Of a stretch of 64,000 nt of DNA, positions 56,951-64,000 are shown one piece after another (within the stretch, counting starts at the first letter, position 1; the number at the start of each line of letters is the position of its first letter). The position numbers and the translations under genes were made by a program. The DNA is from Arenicola marina (Eukaryota; Annelida; Polychaeta; Arenicolidae): the NCBI GenBank assembly GCA_964019135.1, contig OZ025261.1:27450029-27514028 (forward strand). The letters are read 5' to 3'. Below the pieces are notes generated by a model that made no database searches, was not told the origin of the DNA, and saw only the letters and a program-made list of their open reading frames with translations.

Positions 56951-57035
56951 ATGGGTCGCGTGTGCCTTGCCTGGCCCGGCAGAGCCCCAGCCATTGCCTG
57001 CATACTGCTGATATTTATCTATGGATATGCCAAAG
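56951..57035 (+). CDS. First coding exon of a secreted or membrane protein (partial gene)
   Basis: ATG at 56951 opens a 28-codon exon with a signal-peptide core (APAIACILLIFIYGYA), ending in phase 1 at a GTGGGT donor. The layout (short signal exon, Lys then phase-1 Gly codon, very long first intron) resembles exon 1 of the collagen-type gene at 34006. A tandem relative is possible but unproven. The next exon may begin at 63994, after CTACTTTCCCCCCAG, with only seven bases in the window. Function is unknown. Confidence 0.5.
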
Positions 57036-59560
57036 GTGGGTTGTGAATGATTTTATTTGCTTTAATACGGCCCAATGTTACTTCATCATGCCTTGTTTCT
57101 CCGGTGTCTCATTGTGTCGTTAATGGGCTCACGCCCGTGGTGTCATTTACATAGGGGCCTCGTTCAGGGGCTCCCCGTACACCTGCCACGGTGTCTCAGT
57201 GGTAGTCAGACCGCCGTAACACCTTGTCCCCAGGTCACGGGGACCAGAACTCGCGCCCTGCTTTACCAGGGTATGTCTTTCTTTGCAGTTTACATTAGAC
57301 ATGTTTTTAAGGTCTGCGATAGTATGTGTCTTTGTCGACCATTCTCTTCTAAACGATACTATTGCTGATTTAGGCACACGGGCTGAGAGGGTGGGATTTG
57401 GGAGTGTGTGGGTTAAGGTACGGGGAAGGGAGGGGGGGGGGGGGTGAGGGCTGGTGGGAGTGGTTAGTCAGCAGCCGGAATGAGAAAGTCTACGTGACAC
57501 GCGCAAAAATTATATCTGTGGCACACAGATTCGAGAACACTGAAAAACGTTGCTATATACGCACCAATATATACCTAATACAAAGACATAAGACCCAACC
57601 TGGAGTGAGAGGTCACATTCTTGTGCAGAGATAGATGCGTGATGACCCCGCGATGACCCCGTGATAACCCATGATAACGCCGTTATGACTACTTGATGAC
57701 TTCCGAAATACTTTCGACGATGTTTTGAGAAAAATTATTCGAATTTTTCACAGTCGTTTAAAGTCGACATCGCCACTTATCTACATATCTAGTCACACTC
57801 ACGTGGTTCTGCAATTGATGCCAACACATAATTCTAAGTATGATGTTTTCGCAGGAGAAAAAACTGCACACGGTTTGTAAACTACGCCTTCAATAAACAT
57901 TTGTTACATTTAAAACGAAAAAGGGGCGGACGGGGGGAGGGGTAGTTTTCGGGAAGTGATGGAAGGGGGAGGGGGGGGGGGCGGGGGGGGGAGGGGGGAG
58001 GGGGGGCTGCCCACATCATGCCATAGCACAAAGCCTTGTCGTTTTATTTCTGTTGTCAATGCAAAGACCCTTACAATGACACAGCGACAACTATATAGAG
58101 TATATTTGTTTTGGGGCCAAGTAAATTAACATGGGCTCAAGAGTTGTTTAGCTATGCACAAGAGCAACATTGGCCCAGTTTAAACAGCATTTCATCCATT
58201 CATCCATGTCAAAAATTGTCTTCGCTTTGGTTGAAAATTATAATGTTATTCTCGTCGGAGTCTTCTGTGTTCTGAACGTTGTGTGATCGTCTGGCATTGT
58301 CCTCGTCTCATAATCTTGGGCTTCACCTGGTATAGTTAGAGCGACCGTAAGTCGGTGCTGTGGTCATAATTGTGGCGGTCATGCACTTGAAATATATGGT
58401 ACACTTCTCTTGTGCCACTCCCACGTATCCAGGTCCTCAGTGTCAGTGGCTAGTCAGCAATTTGGTGAGATCAATAAATGTCTTCAAGTATTATCGACGG
58501 TGGGGACTTTAATTGCAGAATGAAACAAAACGAGTTATATTAGAGCGGTGTACGATGGAACAAAGCAGATTAAATATTAATGAGATTGCGAGTGGGGTCA
58601 AATGCGGGCCTGGCCTAGTAGTGGCACCAGGTAGTGGGCATAACATCAGACCTGGCTGGCAATGGTAGAGAGACGCGGGGGAATGGGGGGAGGGGAGGGG
58701 GGCAAACCATTCAAGTCACGCATGGCAACATGTCGGCAGATGGTCTGACAGACGAGATCTTGCAAGTTGAGTATTGTTTGCGTGTCATCACCAGAAATTG
58801 GTTCAATATTTCTGGCACACTAGAATCCCCCAAATATCTTTCTCTTAGTCTTATTTTGCTGATAACAAGGAACCTGGCGTGGCGGTAACTATTAACAAGT
58901 GGCTTAACGTATATTGTGCTTTCACGTACACATTTTATTGATGCATAAAAATAATTGATCAGATTTTAAAGCACATATTCCCAGTTCTTGTGCCATGTTT
59001 CAAGCGATATTGCCTTCCGCTTGCTTCAAGCCGATATCCACCTTTAATACCATGAAAACACTCGCTTTGAACCGCACCTCACAAAGTCTGGTTGGCCAGG
59101 GTTTTTTTTCGGCGCCATCCAGTGTATAACCGCTGGGTGCTGGGTTAATACCAACATAAAGGGCTACCTGTATGACTGGTAACGGGACTGTGGAAAAGGG
59201 TGTCTTTGTCCCGCCGGGGCTCAAGTGAACGCGGCCTGCATATCTGACCTGAAGGCTGCAGGGTCTGGCTGGTGGCGAGGTGCAGGGTGACAAAGACGGA
59301 GTACGTGATAGTCAGCTGGTACTGTTATCACACCTGAACATGCGTCACGATTGTTGCGTTGGTGTTACCCGTGTGACAAAGTGTGTGACAGACAGACACG
59401 CCAGGCGAGGACTTGCTGAGGCGGATTGTTGTGGTCAGCGGGGGTGTAAGGGAACGTTTTCGGCATGAGTCAAATAGCGAGGGAGGAAAGAGAAGCTTTC
59501 GGCGGTATGAGTCAGATGGCGGTAGTTTAATATAAAACAAATATCCGTGCCGACCGTCAT
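57036..59560. other. Putative first intron, left part
   Basis: A G-run tract lies at 57958-58010. Near 59085-59125 (GGCCAGGGTTTTTTTTCGGC, then GCCATCCAGTGTATAACC) the sequence looks like a dispersed element, but I could not classify it. No exon recognised. Confidence 0.4.
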
Positions 59561-59565
59561 GATGG

Positions 59566-61272
59566 TTCTGCCATTGGTGGGCCACCGGTGGGTCATCGGT
59601 GGGCCATCGATGGGCCATCGGTGGGTCATCGGTGGGCCATCGGTGGGTCATCGGTGGGCCATCGATGGGCCATCAGTGGGCCATCGGTGGGCCATCGGTG
59701 GGCCATCGGTGGGCCATCGGTGGGTCATCGGTGGGCTATCGGTGGGTCATCGGTGGGTCATCAGTAGGCGATCGGTGGGTCATCGGTGGGTCATCGGTGG
59801 GTCATCGGTGGGTCATCGGTGGGCCATCGGTGGGCCATCGGTGGGTCATCGGTGGGTCATCGGTGGGCCATCGGTGGGCCATCGGTGGGTCATCGGTGGG
59901 CCATCGGTGGGTCATCGGTGGGCCATCGGTGGGCCATCGGTGGGTCATCGGTGGGTCATCGGTGGGCTATCGGTGGGCCATCGGTGGGCCATCGGTGGGC
60001 CATCGGTGGGCCATCGGTGGGCCATCGGTGGGTCATCGGTGGGCTATCGGTGGGTCATCGGTGGGTCATCAGTAGGCGATCGGTGGGTCATCGGTGGGTC
60101 ATCGGTGGGTCATCGGTGGGTCATCGGTGGGCCATCGGTGGGCCATCGGTGGGTCATCGGTGGGTCATCGGTGGGCCATCGGTGGGCCATCGGTGGGTCA
60201 TCGGTGGGCCATCGGTGGGTCATCGGTGGGCCATCGGTGGGCCATCGGTGGGTCATCGGTGGGTCATCGGTGGGCTATCGGTGGGCCATCGGTGGGCCAT
60301 CGGTGGGCCATCGGTGGGTCATCGGTGGGTCATCGGTGGGTCATCGGTGGGTCATCGGTGGGCCATCGGTGGGCCATCGGTGGGTCATCGGTGGGCCATT
60401 GGTGGGTCATCGGTGGGCCATCGGTGGGTCATGGGTGGGCCATCGGTGGGTCATCGGTGGGTCATCGGTGGGCCATCGGTGGGCTATCGGTGGGCCATCG
60501 GTGGGTCATCGGTGGGTCATCGGTGGGTCATTGGTGGGCTATCGGTGGGACATCGGTGGGCCATCGGTGGGTCATCGGTGGGTCATCAGTAGGCGATCGG
60601 TGGGTCATCAGTAGGCGATCGGTGGGTCATCAGTAGGCGATCGGTGGGTCATCAGTAGGCGATCGGTGGGCCATTGGTGGGTCATCGGTGGGTCATCGGT
60701 GGGCTATCGGTGGGCCATCGGTGGGTCATCGGTGGGTCATCGGTGGGCCATCGGTGGGCCATTGGTGAATCATCGGTGGGCTATCGGTGGGCCATCGGTG
60801 GGTCATCGGTGGGTCATCAGTAGGCGATCGGTGGGTCATCAGTAGGCGATCGGTGGGTCATCAGTAGGCGATCGGTGGGTCATCAGTAGGCGATCGGTGG
60901 GCCATTGGTGGGTCATCGGTGGGCTATCGGTGGGCTATCGGTGGGCCATCGGTGGGTCATCGGTGGGCCATCGGTGGGTCATCGGTGGGTCATCAGTAGG
61001 CGATCGGTGGGTCATCAGTAGGCGATCGGTGGGTCATCAGTAGGCGATCGGTGGGTCATCAGTAGGCGATCGGTGGGTCATCAGTAGGCGATCGGTGGGT
61101 CATCAGTAGGCGATCGGTGGGCCATTGGTGGGTCATCGGTGGGTCATCGGTGGGCTATCGGTGGGCCATCGGTGAGTCATCGGTGGGTCATCGGTGGGCC
61201 ATCGGTGGGTCATCGGTGGGTCATCGGTGGGCCATCGGTGGGCCATCGGTGGGCCATCGGTGGGCCATCGGT
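59566..61272. repeat. 1.7-kb array of 11-bp repeats (GGTGGGYCATC)n
   Basis: About 155 units of GGTGGGCCATC or GGTGGGTCATC. A 22-bp dimer variant, CGGTGGGTCATCAGTAGGCG followed by AT, forms clusters near 60580-60665, 60805-60900 and 60990-61115. Because the unit lacks stops in every frame, long VGHRWVIGGPS-type open frames run across it in all three forward frames. They are artefacts. Confidence 0.95.
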
Positions 61273-62980
61273 GCCAAAGTACCTCGTCTATGAATTTCCG
61301 CATAGTTGGTCAGCGTATAAGACATGAAGTGAAAGGTTCTGGGCCACCTTTATGATCATGGAGGCAACATGGGGTAGATACCTCCTGGGACGATGCCATG
61401 GGTGGATGACTGTTGCCTCTGATGCTGGTGCCCGAAAACGAATCCACGACTTGTTGCCCTGTTAGAACCCTGCATAGTACAGTGAGTCAGGGGGGCCACC
61501 ACTCAGCGTACAGAGAAATAAACTGAAGCGACAGCGTGACGGATGTTAGGCATGGAGACGAAACAAACACAAACACCAGATGTACATTAACTTCCAGGTG
61601 TTTACCTATACTCAGATTATTCTAGATAAAATTACCTATCTGGGCATATCGTAATAATTATTTTCTTCCATCCATAATCATATCGAATTGTGAAATGGGC
61701 ATAAATGGCTTAAAGCCACTATCTACCCCGATCCAGGAGAAATGTTTAGTGAGAAAGAAATAAAATGAAAAGATGGCGTCTCTGTTAGGCACAGGAGAGT
61801 GTTTTCAGCGCGGCCACTTGGCGGAGCATGACGGCAGTAGAGAGTAGTGTTGACGGTGACTCTCCTTACGTGAGAGCGGTCATTGACATCGCGCGGTGCC
61901 GCCGGGGCCGAAAGCACCAACCAGACTCATTTGTTATTTCCGGTTGACTTTCCATTCATGTTTCTTGCTCGTTGTCGGCTATTTTCTATTTTCGTCCCCG
62001 CAATTAAAACTGCGCTTGTCGCTTGTTACTCCCGCGATATGTCTCCGGCGGTACGCCCCACGCTCTGATGACGCATCGGAGACTTAAATAACTGCTTCTC
62101 GGGGCATAGCGTTCGAGAAAAAACAGACCTTCTTTATCTTTATGAAGAGGAGTAGTTCGCCTACCTTCCTGGGGCATGTTGTTATTGTCAAAACCTGGGA
62201 TTTTAAAAGGCATCACTTGATTTTTTGTGTAACTAACACATGCCAACTGCGATCTTTATTGAAGGTTTTTTGTAACTGGTAATGGGATTTTTATGGTAAT
62301 GACCGCAGTTAACTCTTGTCCCAGCCATAAAAGTCCATTCCAGGCCATGTCATAGCCAATCGCAGCCGATTTAACATCACTGCTAAGTGACAGCGCCGTT
62401 AAAGTGCCTCAGATCATGCAAAGAGCACCTTACTTTGCAATCAGACTTAATCAATCTATCCTACCGCATTGTGCTATGTAACATGTAGACACTGTTTGCT
62501 ACCAAGTGCCCCCCGCCCCAACCCCTCACCCCCGCCCCTCATCACCAGGGCTATTAGGAGTTATATCCTTAATGGATATGACCGAATCTAAAATACATTT
62601 TATTTCAAAATTGTATTTCAAACGATGTAAAATAAAATGGCTGTAAAGTAAAATGGTTCTTTTTATTATTACTTCCTTTTTCTTTATTTATAAGCTAGGT
62701 ATTATCTACATAATTTTATATCATGTATTATAAGGCCCCCATGTAGTTAAATTAATCATTTATGCGACCGTTCCATCAGAGGGGCATTGAAGCTTTAGGT
62801 CCTGACTAGGCCGAATGCAGCCAGACCTGGGTGTCTTATAGTTATCCCTGGAGCCTTTTGCCGCCCCCAATTTAAGGGCCACATAGAGAGCCAGGCATCT
62901 TTCGACACGGCCACACTTACAATCAACAACGACATAACACAAAACGCCACATGTCGATTTAAAGAAGACCTGCGACATAG
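61273..62980. other. Putative first intron, right part
   Basis: No exon recognised. The region 62760-62960 reads like an interspersed repeat but is unassigned. Confidence 0.35.
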
Positions 62981-62984
62981 ACTT

Positions 62985-63152
62985 CGTCGTAAAATCGATA
63001 TGCGATATGGACTTCTTCTTAAAATCGACATGCGGTATGGAGATCTTCTTAAAATCGACATGCGAAATGGAAATCTTCTTAAAATCGACATGCGAAATGG
63101 AAATCTTCTTAAAATCGACATGCGAAATGGAAATCTTCTTAAAATCGACCAT
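62985..63152. repeat. 30-bp minisatellite
   Basis: Five to six units of AAAATCGACATGCGAAATGG plus AAATCTTCTT. As 30 is divisible by three, both strands show repeating open frames (KSTCEMEIFL on plus, VDFKKISISH on minus). Confidence 0.92.
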
Positions 63153-64000
63153 GGGCCCTAATTTAGCCTTCGTGGGCGCAATCTATTACTTTCCTTTAGT
63201 AGACCGCTCAAAAAATCTTTGTCGCCATCCGAGAGACTGAAGATGGATGATGGTAGGAGAGAGAAACGAGCTATTCATTTCCGGACGGAGCCCCGGGTGA
63301 TTTACTTTATAGATGACGCCAGGATTAGAAAATATTAGCACTGAATTGACGTCTTGTTGTCACCCGACTTCGAGCGTTGGCAAATGCGACGGTATACCTA
63401 GTACCTAGTCTACTATTTTTTTTTAGCCTTTTTTAGTTTGTTTTCCTTGCGAAGGAGGGGTCAGAGCACCTGTTATAACATGTTCAACAGAGGGTGGCGA
63501 GCGCGGGCATATGGCGGGCAGGCTTCAGGTAGGGGTAAGTAGGGAGGTGTGTGTGGGGGGGGGGGGGGAGGGATGACAGGACAGAAGGAAGACGAAGGTA
63601 CAGGTATCTCAGTTATTTGTTTGCGACTACTGTGTACTTTATGTACAATTTGAACTGGAGCGATGATACAACGAAGGTCTTTGACTGTCAGCTGCACCTC
63701 TCGGCACTGTGTTGGCTTCTTAAACACGCGATATTGACTCGGTCGGGGGTGGAATCAATATGGGGAGTGCAGCACACACACTCCAGATCAGTCAATGCCG
63801 GGGAGGTGTCATTATGTCTGGTGAGGGGGGGGGGGGGGACGTTAAACCAGATAATCTCAACAGACAAATTCATATATTATTTTACACCAATTTCTTTTTA
63901 ATTAAGTATATTTAGTGGGTATGTACCCCTCCTACCACCCACCTCTGCCGCTCGCCTCTAGTTCCCCCACCCTCTCGTCTACTTTCCCCCCAGCGCCAAT
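63153..64000. other. Right end of window
   Basis: G-runs at 63557-63570 and 63824-63838. The last bases (ACTTTCCCCCCAG, AG at 63992-63993) form a strong candidate splice acceptor whose exon lies outside the window. Confidence 0.4.

Noticed and set aside
59000-59293. 97-codon minus-strand frame (PAPSGYTLDGAEKKPWPTRL)
   Set aside because: No domain, start or splice context recognised; the underlying DNA looks like a dispersed repeat.
59547-60614. 355-codon open frame with VGHRWVIGGPS repeats
   Set aside because: The 11-bp unit has no stop in any forward frame, so all three frames are open. This is a repeat artefact, not a gene.
62760-63152. 130-codon minus-strand frame with VDFKKISISH repeats
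   Set aside because: Half of it is the 30-bp minisatellite. The rest has no recognisable domain or splice context.

Overview
The window is animal nuclear DNA. Its genes are split by GT-AG introns, it carries tRNA-derived SINEs, a LINE and small inverted-repeat elements, and the gene families are metazoan: tektin, COMMD9, and a membrane protein with a collagen-like stalk. Six exon-intron junctions in three neighbouring genes sit inside duplications or short tandem arrays that copy the splice site itself. From memory, such boundary-spanning minisatellites ('mirages') were described in amphioxus. A lancelet (Branchiostoma) is therefore my best guess, at moderate confidence; another marine invertebrate is possible.

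Layout: 1-3.7 kb is non-coding and includes a LINE 3' fragment and a MITE. A tektin-3/5-type gene (+, nine exons, 461 codons) spans 3.7-10.7 kb. From 10.7 to 17 kb there is repeat-rich intergenic DNA, including a 1.9-kb inverted-repeat (fold-back) element. A secreted GH3 beta-xylosidase-like gene (+, eleven exons, 742 codons) lies at 17.0-26.7 kb. COMMD9 (-, six exons, 198 codons) lies at 28.2-31.0 kb and converges on the GH3 gene. A signal-peptide / beta-domain / collagen / transmembrane gene (+, three exons, about 521 codons) runs from 34.0 to 51.0 kb. Its 14-kb second intron holds a 5'-truncated CR1/Jockey-group LINE inserted in a 20-bp minisatellite, plus a 40-bp array of about 45 units with higher-order structure. 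From 51 to 57 kb there is an assembly gap and 3 kb of GGGAGGCA-type purine repeat. At 56.95 kb a new signal-peptide exon begins a gene whose remaining exons lie mostly or wholly beyond the window; its putative first intron holds a 1.7-kb array of 11-bp repeats.

For the tektin, GH3 and COMMD9 models every exon phase matches and the summed length is a whole number of codons, so these models are well supported. The collagen-type gene needs one extra base in a C-run to be treated as an indel. The genes have unrelated roles (ciliary microtubules, extracellular glycan hydrolysis, endosomal trafficking, cell surface) and show no operon-like logic. What unites the window is heavy minisatellite growth, repeatedly at splice junctions. 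I recognised no retrovirus-like element, Polinton, CRISPR array, rRNA or intact tRNA gene.
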